In this document: positions 6,521 to 15,533 of the stretch, in pieces
Layout: each line of letters opens with the position of its first letter
How positions within the stretch are numbered: position 1 is the first letter of the stretch
NCBI GenBank assembly: GCA_030533315.1
Contig: JAUNJL010000005.1
Location: forward strand, 8,570-72,569
Direction of reading: 5' to 3'
DNA length: 64,000 nt
Source: Eubacteriales bacterium
GTDB lineage: Bacteria > Bacillota_A > Clostridia > Lachnospirales > Lachnospiraceae
Made by a program: the position numbers and the translations under genes
The notes under the pieces: model-generated
What the model was told of the DNA's origin: nothing
What the model saw: the letters and a program-made list of their open reading frames with translations, nothing else
The model's database searches: none

Positions 6521-9034
6521 ATGGAAAACAGCATGAAAAAGATCACAAAGAAAGAGTATGGTTCCGGCAAGGCGCTGGCAGCAGGAGTCGGAGCGGTTTC
6601 CTTTTTGGCGGGCTCCGCAGTCTACGGAAGCTTCGGTGTCAGGGGAAGCCTGTGGACGCTGGGGGCGGCCGCCCTTCTTGGGGCCGTTTATGCGGCATAT
6701 CACCGCCGGAAACACCCCTGCCAGGTCCCGTCGGATGAGAAAGCCCAAAAGGAATGCCCGGAGGCAGCTCAGGGGGCCGTTCAGGCGGTTTTTGATGGGC
6801 AGGAGGCGTCCCGGGAGGCTGTTCAGATGGCTCCTGATGGGCAGGAGGCGTCCCGGAAAGCGGCTCCGGAGGCCTGTGAGCTTCAGGATGAGGCCCTGGA
6901 GGCAGCCGCCCCCTACGGCGACTGTTTTTCCCAGGACTTTCGCACCGCACTGGATTCCACGGAGATCCCCATCTACATCATCGATCCCGTAAGCTTTGAG
7001 ATGCTTTACTGCAATGAGACACTGCGCCGGTACATGGGCCGGGCGCCTTTGGGGCAGATCTGCTACCAGGTGTTCCAGGGCAGAGGTGAGCCCTGCGTGG
7101 GCTGCCCCGTGGTGAAGCTTTTGCGGGAGGGCGTCAATGAGTCGGTGGAGTACAGGCGTCCAGGCGGCATCTGGGTGCTGGTGAAGGTTTCGCCTCTGGA
7201 CTGGCGGGGAAGGCAGCTTTACAAGGTGACCTGCACGGACATTACCGACCAGAAACGGCTGGAGGAGGAGCTGCGTCTTTACAACAAGGAGTACAGTGCG
7301 GTGGTGTACCAGAGCACCTCGGGCATCCTGCGGTACGACATTGGAACGGGGGAGGCCTCCGTCAACGTGGACAAGAGCCTGTGCCGTATTGCGGAGTATA
7401 CGGTTTCGGATTATGTGAACGCGGCCTGCAAAAGCGGCCTTCTGGACGAGGAAGGAATCCAGGTGGTGAGGACCATGTTCCAGGATATTCACAGCAGCCT
7501 TCCCAGCCGGGGCTATGACGTGCATCTGACCCTTCCCGGAGGAGAGATGCGCTGGTACCATCTGGATTACACCCTTTTGGAGGATCGGGAGGGAAAGCCC
7601 TACCGGGCGGTGGTTTCCTTTTACAATAACACGGAGAAGCGGGAGAAGGAGCTGGCCTACCAGCGGTGGAATGCCAGGCTGAATGCCCTGATGAACGATT
7701 ATACCGCCTACATGGAGGTGAACCTTAGCCAGGATCTCATAGAGGCCGAGGGCCGGTATGGCTCCTGGGCGGAGGAGTCCGGCGGGCGCCCCTACAGCAA
7801 ATCTCTGGAAAGTATGGCCCGCAAGGGGATCTTCGAGGAGGATCAGTCCAGCTTTCGGAAGTTTTTCCATCGGGAGCGGCTGCTGGGCCAGTTCCTTGCC
7901 GGGAAGCGGGAGGGCGTGCTGGAGTACCGCACCTTGATGGAAGGTTCCCTCCAGTGGTATAAGGCGGAGATCCAGATGGTGAGCGATCCCTCCAGCGGAG
8001 ATGTGATGGCGTCCATGATGATCAGCAACGTGGATGAGGACATGAGGGAGCGGGAGCATCTGAGGAACGAGGCGGAGCGGGACGCCATGACCAGGCTTTA
8101 CAACCACGCCGTGGCCGAGACGCTGATCCGCCAGGTGATGGAGCTGAGTACCGGGGAGCGCTGCTGCTTCCTGATCATCGACCTGGACGATCTGCGGGAT
8201 ATCAACAACACCCTGGGCCACCCCGAGGGGGACCGGGCCCTGAAGGCCATTGCGGATTCCATGAAGGCCCAGTTCCGAAAGAGCGACATCATGGGCCGTA
8301 TCGGCGGGGATGAGTTTGTGCTTCTTCTGCGGAACGCCCCCGAGATCGACCGGCTGCGGAGCTCCCTGTCCGCCTTTATGAAGCGTCTGAATGAGATTCG
8401 GATCGGCCCCTTGAACGACTGGCCGGTACATGCCAGCGTGGGAGGGACCATGGGAACGGCGGGGGTGGACGATTTTGAAACCATGTACCACCAGGCGGAT
8501 CTGGCCTTGTATTACACCAAGGCCACGGGGAAGAACGCTTTCCATATGTACGTGCCGGAGATGGAAAAACGAAATTTCAGCTACCAGCCCCGTCCTGCCT
8601 CCGGCCTGGCCAGCCTGGAGTCCTTTGACCCGGGGGAGATGAAACGGCTGCTTACGGCCGTGTCCACCTACTGTCCCATGGTGATCTCCGCCAACCTGAC
8701 AAAAAATACCTATCACATCATGGAGCATCTGGACCACGCATCCCATCGGGCCAGGGATGAGGGAAATTACGATCAGCTGGTGCGGGAGGAATGCAAGTTG
8801 GTTCATCCGGAGGACCGGCAGGGGTTTTTGGAGTGCTTCACAAGGGAAAGCCTTCTGCGGGCCTATGACTCCGGCAAGGGGATCGTTCATTATATGAACC
8901 GTCAGGCGGGGAAGAACGGTATATACCGGAGGATGAAGACCGCAGTGATCTTTATGGAGGATGAAAAAACGGGGGACGTCTGCGACATTTCCTTTACCCA
9001 CGTGATCCTTGCGGAGGAGGACGAGGAAAAATGA
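6521..9034 (+). CDS. PAS-GGDEF diguanylate cyclase with N-terminal membrane hairpin
   Basis: An 837-residue protein predicted to make cyclic-di-GMP. Two hydrophobic stretches (about 14-50) anchor it. An Ala/Gln/Glu-rich linker with a 14-residue repeat follows (about 85-125), then a cysteine PAS (141-255; motifs YCNE, CYQVF, PCVGC), further PAS-like segments (265-510), a GGDEF domain (520-680) with canonical RIGGDEF near 594, and a C-terminal PAS-like segment (690-837). No EAL domain is present. ATG 6521 is preferred because GAGAGGAGGG lies a few bases upstream; an in-frame ATG at 6503 has no such site. It is paralogous to the gene at 13181 and lies downstream of an EAL phosphodiesterase, so each locus pairs synthesis with breakdown. 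Confidence 0.88.
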   Translation: MENSMKKITKKEYGSGKALAAGVGAVSFLAGSAVYGSFGVRGSLWTLGAAALLGAVYAAYHRRKHPCQVPSDEKAQKECPEAAQGAVQAVFDGQEASREAVQMAPDGQEASRKAAPEACELQDEALEAAAPYGDCFSQDFRTALDSTEIPIYIIDPVSFEMLYCNETLRRYMGRAPLGQICYQVFQGRGEPCVGCPVVKLLREGVNESVEYRRPGGIWVLVKVSPLDWRGRQLYKVTCTDITDQKRLEEELRLYNKEYSAVVYQSTSGILRYDIGTGEASVNVDKSLCRIAEYTVSDYVNAACKSGLLDEEGIQVVRTMFQDIHSSLPSRGYDVHLTLPGGEMRWYHLDYTLLEDREGKPYRAVVSFYNNTEKREKELAYQRWNARLNALMNDYTAYMEVNLSQDLIEAEGRYGSWAEESGGRPYSKSLESMARKGIFEEDQSSFRKFFHRERLLGQFLAGKREGVLEYRTLMEGSLQWYKAEIQMVSDPSSGDVMASMMISNVDEDMREREHLRNEAERDAMTRLYNHAVAETLIRQVMELSTGERCCFLIIDLDDLRDINNTLGHPEGDRALKAIADSMKAQFRKSDIMGRIGGDEFVLLLRNAPEIDRLRSSLSAFMKRLNEIRIGPLNDWPVHASVGGTMGTAGVDDFETMYHQADLALYYTKATGKNAFHMYVPEMEKRNFSYQPRPASGLASLESFDPGEMKRLLTAVSTYCPMVISANLTKNTYHIMEHLDHASHRARDEGNYDQLVREECKLVHPEDRQGFLECFTRESLLRAYDSGKGIVHYMNRQAGKNGIYRRMKTAVIFMEDEKTGDVCDISFTHVILAEEDEEK
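6793..6876 (+). repeat. Two-copy 42-bp in-frame repeat in the linker
   Basis: A 22-base segment starting TGATGGGCAGGAGGCG occurs at 6793 and again at 6835, giving two 42-bp units encoding DGQEASREAVQMAP-like and DGQEASRKAAPEA-like sequence. Unequal exchange would change linker length in steps of 14 residues without breaking the frame. Confidence 0.7.
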
Positions 9035-9067
9035 GAAGGAAAGCAGGTGGCAAAGGGCGAGGAACTG

Positions 9068-9076
9068 TGCTATACT
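9068..9076 (+). promoter_or_regulatory. Possible extended -10 element upstream of the ApbE gene
   Basis: TG followed by one base and TATACT (9071-9076) forms an extended -10 about 150 bases before the ApbE start. No convincing -35 was seen. It lies in the 190-base gap after the cyclase gene, in which I found no terminator. Confidence 0.3.
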
Positions 9077-9226
9077 GCTGACAGAAAAATAAGGCCGGAA
9101 GGGCGAGGACAAAGTCTTCTCCGGCCGGCGGCAAGGAGAGATAGAAATGGCAGAAAGATATTTGGCAGTTTTTCATTGGCAGGAGGATCCTGGGGCGAAG
9201 GGCCCGGATCTGGCAGGAGGCATCTT

Positions 9227-10276
9227 ATGAAAAAGGGAGCTTTGTTCCCCGCCTGCGCCCTTTGTCTCTGCCTTCTTTTCCCCGCAGGGTGCGGGAGACC
9301 TGAGCGGGCTGAGGAAAAGAGGACGGGCACCGTCTTTGCCATGGACACGGTCATGGATCTTACCATTTATGGGGAGGAAGAGCTTTTCCATGAGGCCGAG
9401 GAAAAAATACTGGGCCTGGAAAAGCTTTTTTCCGCTACGGACGAGAACAGCGAGGTTTACCGTCTGAATCAGGGGGAGGACCAGCAGGTTTCCTGGGAGA
9501 CCATGGACATTTTGTCCCAGGCCCTGGAGCTTTGCAGGCGCACGGACGGGGCCCTGGATATCTCCATTTATCCCCTGGTGAGGGCCTGGGGCTTTACCAC
9601 CGGGGAGTACCGGGTTCCCTCTGAGGGGGAGCTCCAGGAGCTTCGGGGGCACGTGGGCTATGACAGGATCAGGCTTCGTCCCAAGGAGCGTACCGTCCGC
9701 CTGCCGGAGGGCATGGAGGTGGATCTGGGGGGCGTGGCGAAGGGGTACACCGGCGACGCCCTCATTTCCCTGTTCAGGGAAAGGGGAGTTTCCTCCGCTC
9801 TTTGCAATTTGGGAGGAAACGTCCAGGCACTGGGGAGAAAGCCGGATGGGAGCCGGTGGAGGATCGCCATCAAAAATCCCTTTGGGGAAGGAACGGTGGG
9901 TGTTTTGAAGGTCGATGGCCAGGCGGTGGTCACCTCCGGGGGCTACGAGCGGTACTTTGAGAGAGACGGCAAGGTGTACTGGCACATTCTGGATCCCGTC
10001 ACCGGCCGTCCCGCAGAGAAGGGCCTTGTCTCCGTCACCATCGTATCGGACAGCGGGCTTTTGTGCGACGGCCTGTCCACGGCTCTTTTTGTCATGGGGG
10101 AGGAAAAGGCCATAGATTTCTGGCGGGATTCCCAGGACTTTGAGATGATCCTGGTGGGAGAGGACAGGCACATGGCCGTGACGGAGGGGCTGGAGGAGTT
10201 TTTTACCCTCTCCCAGGACTCGCCCATCTCCAAGGAGGACTATCAGGTGATCGCGCGTGATCCAGACGAAGGGTGA
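9227..10276 (+). CDS. apbE: FAD:protein FMN transferase (ApbE family lipoprotein)
   Basis: A 349-residue ApbE-type enzyme that covalently attaches FMN from FAD to Ser/Thr of target flavoproteins outside the membrane. The start at 9227 has AGGAGG six bases upstream and gives a lipoprotein signal ending PAGC (Cys at about 22). Family motifs include TVFAMDTVMDLTIYG, a DLGGVAKGYTGD segment and GGNVQALGRKPDG, and the conserved TSGGYERYFE followed by HILDPVTGRP. The gene sits between the two phosphodiesterase-cyclase pairs; I see no obvious flavoprotein substrate (Rnf/Nqr or FMN-binding domain) in the window, so the target is probably elsewhere. A longer upstream open frame is not credible as a start. 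Confidence 0.92.
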   Translation: MKKGALFPACALCLCLLFPAGCGRPERAEEKRTGTVFAMDTVMDLTIYGEEELFHEAEEKILGLEKLFSATDENSEVYRLNQGEDQQVSWETMDILSQALELCRRTDGALDISIYPLVRAWGFTTGEYRVPSEGELQELRGHVGYDRIRLRPKERTVRLPEGMEVDLGGVAKGYTGDALISLFRERGVSSALCNLGGNVQALGRKPDGSRWRIAIKNPFGEGTVGVLKVDGQAVVTSGGYERYFERDGKVYWHILDPVTGRPAEKGLVSVTIVSDSGLLCDGLSTALFVMGEEKAIDFWRDSQDFEMILVGEDRHMAVTEGLEEFFTLSQDSPISKEDYQVIARDPDEG

Positions 10277-10346
10277 GCTGGGGATTTTGGGCCTGTGGAC
10301 GGTGACGGCTATGGAATATTGTAGACATAACGAATATAGAATATTG

Positions 10347-10377
10347 TTGACAATCTGCATGGGGGGGGGGGTAAAAT
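10347..10377 (+). promoter_or_regulatory. Candidate phase-variable promoter with a G11 tract in the spacer
   Basis: TTGACA (10347-10352) and TAAAAT (10372-10377) are separated by 19 bases, of which the last eleven (10361-10371) are all G. The sequence before the tract (TTGACAATCTGCAT) matches that of the promoter at 3259 (TTGACTATTTGTAT), so the two are copies of one element that differ in tract length. A 19-base spacer is longer than optimal; loss of one or two G would bring it to 18 or 17. The 230-base leader that follows holds a small imperfect hairpin near 10421-10455 and no gene. Confidence 0.68.
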
Positions 10378-10607
10378 TAGACTGAATTTTTGGTCGGATT
10401 TTACAGAAGACGGAGCTGCTGGCCGCAGGACGGCCATGGGAGGCAGCCGCAGACATCTTTCGTTTCCGGCGTGAGGATATGTGGCGCTCGAAGGACGTTG
10501 GCCCGATCGATCTTGCATGGAATGACCCTTTTTATCCGCAGGGGTACGGAATGTTTGGATGTTGTTTTATGTGATAAGGATGGAAAGACAAAGGAGAAAG
10601 GATATTT

Positions 10608-12851
10608 ATGGAAAAGGCGATCAGGGGCGAGTTTGTGATGAGCAAAACGCAGAGAAGGCTGTGGCTGCTGGGACTGACCGTGTTTTTGGGCTTGTCTGTT
10701 TTTATTTATTTCAAATTGTATGCCAACGTCATGGACATTGTGAGAAGCCAGGCGGTAAACAGCATTACCAATATCAGCGAGCTGAATGAGGATTCCCTCT
10801 CCCGTTCCATCCGCAACAGGGAGCTGCTTATAGAGATGATCTCCTACCGGCTGTCAAAGAGAGAGGTGGAGGACGTGGACATTATCCTCCGGGAGCTTCA
10901 GGATTTCGTCGGTTATTATGAGTTTTACAACATGGGCGTCATGGATGTGGATAAAACCTTGTACCTGACCGACGGGAGGGTCCTGGATGTGGCGGGGGTG
11001 CCTCTTTATGAGGATGCCTGGAGCGAGGAGTTCCACCTGTCGCCCAGCTACATCCCCAAGGACGGGGACGGGTACGCCCTCAACGTGTTCTCCTATCCGA
11101 TCTACCTGGACGGGGAGGTGAGGTACGTTCTGACCGCCACCTACCGCTCCAGCAACCTGACGGAGCGGATGAACATCAACTCCATGGGAGGGAAGGGCTA
11201 CAATTTTATCCTGAACTGCCAGGGGGAGGTGGTCATTTATCCCCGGCATTATGAGAACCATGATTACAACAGCCTGATGGAGTACATCAACGACATATCG
11301 GGGATCATTCCCGATGACAGCGGGGACAGGTTCTTTACATACGATGGGGATCCCTACTACGCTCATTTTGAGCGCCTGGGGATCAACAACTGGTTTTTGA
11401 TGACCTGCGCCAGGGAGGCCGACGTGTTTGCGGATGCAAACGCCATCAGCCGGAACGTGATGACGGGGATGGGGCTTTTGTGGATGATGGTGCTGGCGGC
11501 CATATTGGCGGCGATCCTCTCCCTGATCCAGTCCAAGAGCCAGCTGCGAAAGGCGGTGTTTTATGATGAGCTGCTGAACGTGGGAAATGGAAACCTTCTG
11601 CCGGTGTTCTTCAAAAGCCTGCCCAGGGACGTGATGTCCAGGATGACGCTGACCATCTTTGATATTGATAAGTTCAAGGAATTTAATTATATATACGGGG
11701 AAGAGTGCGGGGACAACCTGCTGAAATACATTGTCCGGGCCTTTCAGGAGGAGCTTCCGGGGGAGCATCTGTTCCGCTACCTGGCCGATCACTTCGTGGC
11801 TTTGATCCAGTGCAGCGGCAGGGAGGAGTTCAAGACCAAGATGGATCGTTTCCTGCACCGATGTGAGGAGGACATCGGCAATGGAAAGATCCAGCCCTTC
11901 GACATCTCGGCGGGGGTCCGGCGGGTGAGGGAGGGGGATTCCTTCCGCAGGGTGGTCAGCGACGCTCTGGTGGCCAAGGGGACCGTCAAGGGGATCCAGC
12001 TGCAGCAGTATGCCTTCTACGAGGAGGCGGTGCTTCAGAAGCGTATGCACTACATGGAGATGGAGTCGGATTTTTCCAGGGCACTGAAGGCCCACGAGTT
12101 TCAAGTGTTCTACCAGCCCAAGTATGATATGATCACGGGCAGGATCATCGGTGCGGAGGCGCTGGTGCGCTGGGTGAAGGCCGACGGCTCCGTCATCTCC
12201 CCGGGGGCCTTTATCCCCTGCTTTGAGGCCAGCCGCCAGATCATCCTGATGGATGAGGCCATGCTGGAGGCGGTCTGCAGCCAGATGAACGAGATGAAGG
12301 CGGATGGGCTTCCGGTGAAGAGGGTGTCCGTCAACCTTTCCCGGGTTCACCTAAGGCATCATGGCATTTTGCCCAAGATCGAGAGGATCGTGAAAAGCTC
12401 CGGGGTTGATGCGGACAAGCTGTCCTTTGAGATCACGGAGAGCGCCCTTTATGAGGACAGCATCCCTCTGAAGCACATTGTGGATTTTCTCCACCAGCTG
12501 GGCTGCCAGGTGGATATGGACGATTACGGCATCGGGGTGTCCGGTCCCAGTGCGCTGGCGGCCAACCGGTTTGACGTCCTGAAGATGGACAAGTCCTTCA
12601 TCGACGGTATCGGGGATCCCAGAATGGAGGCGGTGATCAAGTCCACCATCACTCTTACCAAGACGCTGGGAATGGAGGTCCTGGCGGAGGGTGTGGAGGA
12701 AAAGCACCAGGCGGACTGTCTGGCGGAGTGGGGCTGCACCCAGGCCCAGGGCTTTTATTATTCCAGGCCGGTTCCCCAGGAGGAGTACCGAAGGCTTCTG
12801 ATGGCGGAGAGCCGCAGGGATCAGCGGAGGGCCCCAGGGGATAGGCCATAG
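10608..12851 (+). CDS. Membrane cyclic-di-GMP phosphodiesterase: sensor, degenerate GGDEF and EAL
   Basis: A 747-residue paralogue of the protein at 3451 without the C-terminal PAS. It has a transmembrane helix (about 17-35), an extracytoplasmic dCache-like sensor (36-280), a second helix (about 285-305), a GGDEF fold with the signature changed to ADHF near residue 394, and an EAL domain (about 480-735). EAL features are GAEALVRW, VNLSR, EITES, MDDYGIG, LKMDK and AEGVE, so hydrolytic activity is likely while cyclase activity is not. The ATG is preceded by AAGGAGAAAGG. It has its own G-tract promoter 230 bases upstream and a cyclase paralogue downstream. Confidence 0.88.
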   Translation: MEKAIRGEFVMSKTQRRLWLLGLTVFLGLSVFIYFKLYANVMDIVRSQAVNSITNISELNEDSLSRSIRNRELLIEMISYRLSKREVEDVDIILRELQDFVGYYEFYNMGVMDVDKTLYLTDGRVLDVAGVPLYEDAWSEEFHLSPSYIPKDGDGYALNVFSYPIYLDGEVRYVLTATYRSSNLTERMNINSMGGKGYNFILNCQGEVVIYPRHYENHDYNSLMEYINDISGIIPDDSGDRFFTYDGDPYYAHFERLGINNWFLMTCAREADVFADANAISRNVMTGMGLLWMMVLAAILAAILSLIQSKSQLRKAVFYDELLNVGNGNLLPVFFKSLPRDVMSRMTLTIFDIDKFKEFNYIYGEECGDNLLKYIVRAFQEELPGEHLFRYLADHFVALIQCSGREEFKTKMDRFLHRCEEDIGNGKIQPFDISAGVRRVREGDSFRRVVSDALVAKGTVKGIQLQQYAFYEEAVLQKRMHYMEMESDFSRALKAHEFQVFYQPKYDMITGRIIGAEALVRWVKADGSVISPGAFIPCFEASRQIILMDEAMLEAVCSQMNEMKADGLPVKRVSVNLSRVHLRHHGILPKIERIVKSSGVDADKLSFEITESALYEDSIPLKHIVDFLHQLGCQVDMDDYGIGVSGPSALAANRFDVLKMDKSFIDGIGDPRMEAVIKSTITLTKTLGMEVLAEGVEEKHQADCLAEWGCTQAQGFYYSRPVPQEEYRRLLMAESRRDQRRAPGDRP

Positions 12852-12932
12852 GGATCAAAGGGCGAAATGTGGACCGCAAAGGAGCGCTGATTGAGAAGTG
12901 GAGCAGTTTTGTAAAATATTTCCCCAACGGCC

Positions 12933-12961
12933 TTGACAATGGGGCCGTCATCCCTTACCAT
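12933..12961 (+). promoter_or_regulatory. Promoter upstream of the second PAS-GGDEF cyclase
   Basis: TTGACA (12933-12938) and TACCAT (12956-12961) are 17 bases apart. The -35 lies inside a small inverted repeat (ACGGCC and GGCCGT). Transcription would start near 12968, some 210 bases before the cyclase ATG, and would first meet the terminator-like hairpin at 13010. Confidence 0.55.
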
Positions 12962-13009
12962 GAGTAGGAATACAGAAGCACACATCGAAATAGAATGACG
13001 GAAAAGAAA

Positions 13010-13038
13010 GGCACCCGGGACGTGAAGGGTGTCTTTTT
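13010..13038 (+). terminator. Terminator-like hairpin between promoter and cyclase gene
   Basis: GGCACCC (13010-13016) pairs with GGGTGTC (13027-13033), with one G-U pair, and five T follow. A-rich sequence on the 5' side could pair with the T-run. It may end the transcript of the EAL gene (stop at 12851), attenuate the promoter at 12933, or both. Confidence 0.6.
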
Positions 13039-13047
13039 CCAGTCGTT

Positions 13048-13150
13048 CCGGCAGGCATACATGCCTGCATAGACACACGCCGACTGCCGGGAGGATTACC
13101 CCCCCCCGCAGTTTACAGGCCCGCCGCCCGGACAGGACGCTTGTCCGGGC
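13048..13150 (+). promoter_or_regulatory. C9 tract and alternative hairpins in the cyclase leader
   Basis: A run of nine C spans 13099-13107. CCGGCAG (13048-13054) can pair with CTGCCGG (13084-13090), while the overlapping GCAGGCAT (13051-13058) pairs with ATGCCTGC (13061-13068), so the two folds exclude each other. Downstream a 9-bp hairpin (13126-13134 with 13142-13150) lies just before the ribosome binding site. On the minus strand the tract reads G9 followed by TAATC, like the tract at 6439. Confidence 0.45.
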
Positions 13151-13180
13151 CATGTGGGGATACTTTAGGAGGGGATCCTT

Positions 13181-15379
13181 ATGGGTGAAACAACGAAAGA
13201 AAAACAACTGCTGAAAAACGATTTGGAGATATCAAAAGAGGAAGAGGAGGAAGAGGCTGCCGTCTCCAGCATCTTTTCTGAGGATTTTTGTGCGGCCCTG
13301 GACAGCACCACGCTGGCCACCTACATCATAGACCCGGACAGCTTCAAGATGTGCTACTGCAATGATTTTCTGCGGAAATATCTGGGCTGGAATCCCATCG
13401 GGCAGCCCTGTTACAAGGCCATTCAGAACCTGGATGAGCCCTGTCCCAACTGTGTGGCCAGGAAGCTGTACCAGGAGGGGGTCAATGAGACGACGGAGTA
13501 TTGCACGGACCGGGGAAAGTGGGTTCTGGTGCGGGTCTCTCCCCTGATGTGGAGGGGAAAGGAATTTTATAAGCTGATCGCCATTGACATCACCCGGCAG
13601 AAGGAGCTGGAGGCCGAGCTGCGCCTGCGGAACAAGGAATATGCGGCGGTGACCCGCCAATGCACCTCCGGCATTCTGCGCTACGACCTTGCGACGGGCG
13701 CCGCATCGGTCAATGTGGACCGCTGCCTCAACCGGGTTGAGGAGCATGTCATCCAGGATTATGTGGAGGTGGCCCGAAACAGCGGCATCATAGATCCGGG
13801 CAGTCTTCCCACGGCGGCGGCCATGCTGGAGGACATCCGCGGAGGACGGCCCAGCAAGGGCTATGATCTTCGCCTGATCCTGGAACAGGGAACCCGGTGC
13901 TGGTGTCACCTGGATTATGCCTTGATCCAGGATGATGAGGGCCGGCCTTACCGGGCCGTGGTTTCTTTTTACGACAACACGGAGCAGCGGGAGAGAGAGC
14001 TGGCCTATCAGCGGTGGAATGCCAGGCTGGAGACCCTGATGGAAGGGTACATCGCTTACTTTGAAGTCAACCTCACCCAGGACGTGATCGAGGCGGAGGT
14101 GCGCTCCGGCTCCTGGGGCCAGGATCTGGGCAGACACGGCTATGGGGAATCTGTGCTCAAGATGGAGATGGACGAGGTCTTCGTGGACGACAGGCTGGCT
14201 TTCCGGGAGTTTTTTGACAGAGACCGTCTGTTGGGAAGATTTCACGCAGGGGAGAGAGAGGGCTACCTGGAATACCGCATTTTGGCGGAGCAGGGGCCCC
14301 TGTGGTACCGGGCGGAGCTTCAGATGGTACGGGAGCCCTCCAGTGATGATGTGAAGTGCTCCGTTGTGCTCAGCAACGTGGACGTGAAGCTGCGGGAGCG
14401 GGAGAGTCTGAGGAACAAGGCGGAGCGGGATATTATGACGGGGCTTTATAACCATGCCACGGCGGAGAGCCTGATTCAGGAGGCGCTGAGGCAGGATGGC
14501 GGGGAGCGTTGCTGTCTGCTGATCATCGATCTGGACGATCTGCGGGAGATCAACAGCTCCCTGGGGCACCCAGAGGGGGATCGGGCGCTGCAGCTGGTGG
14601 CGGAGTGTATGAGAACCCATTTTGGGGAAGAAAACATCCTGGGGCGCATCGGAGGGGATGAGTTTGTGGCCCTGCTTCGGGACGTGCCGGAGGGGATGGA
14701 TCTGCACGCTCTGGTTTCCGGCTTCCTGGGAAGGATGAACCGGTGCCGCATTGGGGTGGAAAACGACTGGAAGATCCATGCCAGCGTGGGCGGCGCCGTA
14801 GGCACGGCGGGCAGCGCAGACTTCAAAACGCTTTACCATCAGGCGGATCTGGCCTTGTTTTACACCAAGGCCATGGGGAAAAACGACTTTAACCTGTATG
14901 TGCCGGAGCTGGAGAAGAGGGAGTTCCTTTATCAGCCTCATTCCACAGCCACCCTGTCCAGGATGGACGCCTTCGATTCCTCGGAGTTTAAAAAGCTGCT
15001 CCAGGCGGTATCCGCCTATTTCCCCATGGTGATCTCCGTCAACCTGACTCAGAACACCTACTATATGATGGAGTATATGTCCTACGGGATGCAAAAGCAC
15101 AGGGATCACGGCAATTTTGACAATCTGATCGTGGACGGCGCAGACAGCTTCCACCCGGAGGACAGGGAGAGCTTTATCCAGGCCTTTTCCCGGGAGAGGC
15201 TTCTGGAGGCTTATGCCAGGGGAGAGCGGTTCGTGCGGCACAAGGGCAGACAGCTGGGGGATGATGGGATCTATCGCCCGACGAAGGGCGTGGTGATCTT
15301 TGTGGACGATGAAAATTCAGAGGATATCTGCGAGATCACCTTCTCCCACATGTCGGCCAGGGGGACGGAGGATCTGTAG
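13181..15379 (+). CDS. Soluble PAS-GGDEF diguanylate cyclase
   Basis: A 732-residue protein predicted to synthesise cyclic-di-GMP, paralogous along its length to the protein at 6521 but without the membrane hairpin and repeat linker. The N-terminal ~35 residues are acidic. A cysteine PAS follows (about 36-150; YCND, CYKA, PCPNC), then PAS-like segments (160-410), a GGDEF domain (415-580) with canonical RIGGDEF near 489, and a PAS-like C-terminal segment (590-732). The ATG has GGAGG eight bases upstream. The same CY...PCxxC pattern ends the EAL protein at 3451, so one ligand or redox cue may control both synthesis and degradation; that link is inference. Confidence 0.87.
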   Translation: MGETTKEKQLLKNDLEISKEEEEEEAAVSSIFSEDFCAALDSTTLATYIIDPDSFKMCYCNDFLRKYLGWNPIGQPCYKAIQNLDEPCPNCVARKLYQEGVNETTEYCTDRGKWVLVRVSPLMWRGKEFYKLIAIDITRQKELEAELRLRNKEYAAVTRQCTSGILRYDLATGAASVNVDRCLNRVEEHVIQDYVEVARNSGIIDPGSLPTAAAMLEDIRGGRPSKGYDLRLILEQGTRCWCHLDYALIQDDEGRPYRAVVSFYDNTEQRERELAYQRWNARLETLMEGYIAYFEVNLTQDVIEAEVRSGSWGQDLGRHGYGESVLKMEMDEVFVDDRLAFREFFDRDRLLGRFHAGEREGYLEYRILAEQGPLWYRAELQMVREPSSDDVKCSVVLSNVDVKLRERESLRNKAERDIMTGLYNHATAESLIQEALRQDGGERCCLLIIDLDDLREINSSLGHPEGDRALQLVAECMRTHFGEENILGRIGGDEFVALLRDVPEGMDLHALVSGFLGRMNRCRIGVENDWKIHASVGGAVGTAGSADFKTLYHQADLALFYTKAMGKNDFNLYVPELEKREFLYQPHSTATLSRMDAFDSSEFKKLLQAVSAYFPMVISVNLTQNTYYMMEYMSYGMQKHRDHGNFDNLIVDGADSFHPEDRESFIQAFSRERLLEAYARGERFVRHKGRQLGDDGIYRPTKGVVIFVDDENSEDICEITFSHMSARGTEDL

Positions 15380-15503
15380 GAGCCGGCGGATTTTGGCGCA
15401 GGATTTCTCCGGTTTTTGGAGGGCCGTGCCTGTGGAAGGACTGTATAGGAGCGCCGCTATGAGAAGCTTATGAAAAACTGTATGAAAGAGTGTAGTTTTT
15501 GAG

Positions 15504-15533
15504 TTGACCGACAGTCAGGTGTTCGGGTATAAT
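15504..15533 (+). promoter_or_regulatory. Promoter for the EAL gene at 15610
   Basis: TTGACC (15504-15509) and a perfect TATAAT (15528-15533) are 18 bases apart. There is no G tract in this spacer. The start would be near 15540, giving a 70-base leader. Confidence 0.7.

Noticed and set aside
6317..9112. Long minus-strand open frame (931 codons) opposite the first cyclase
   Set aside because: The plus strand carries clear PAS and GGDEF domains; the antisense frame has no recognisable family and arises from GC-rich codon bias.
13232..15241. Long minus-strand open frame opposite the second cyclase
   Set aside because: Same reason; low-complexity His/Leu/Pro-rich translation with no domain.
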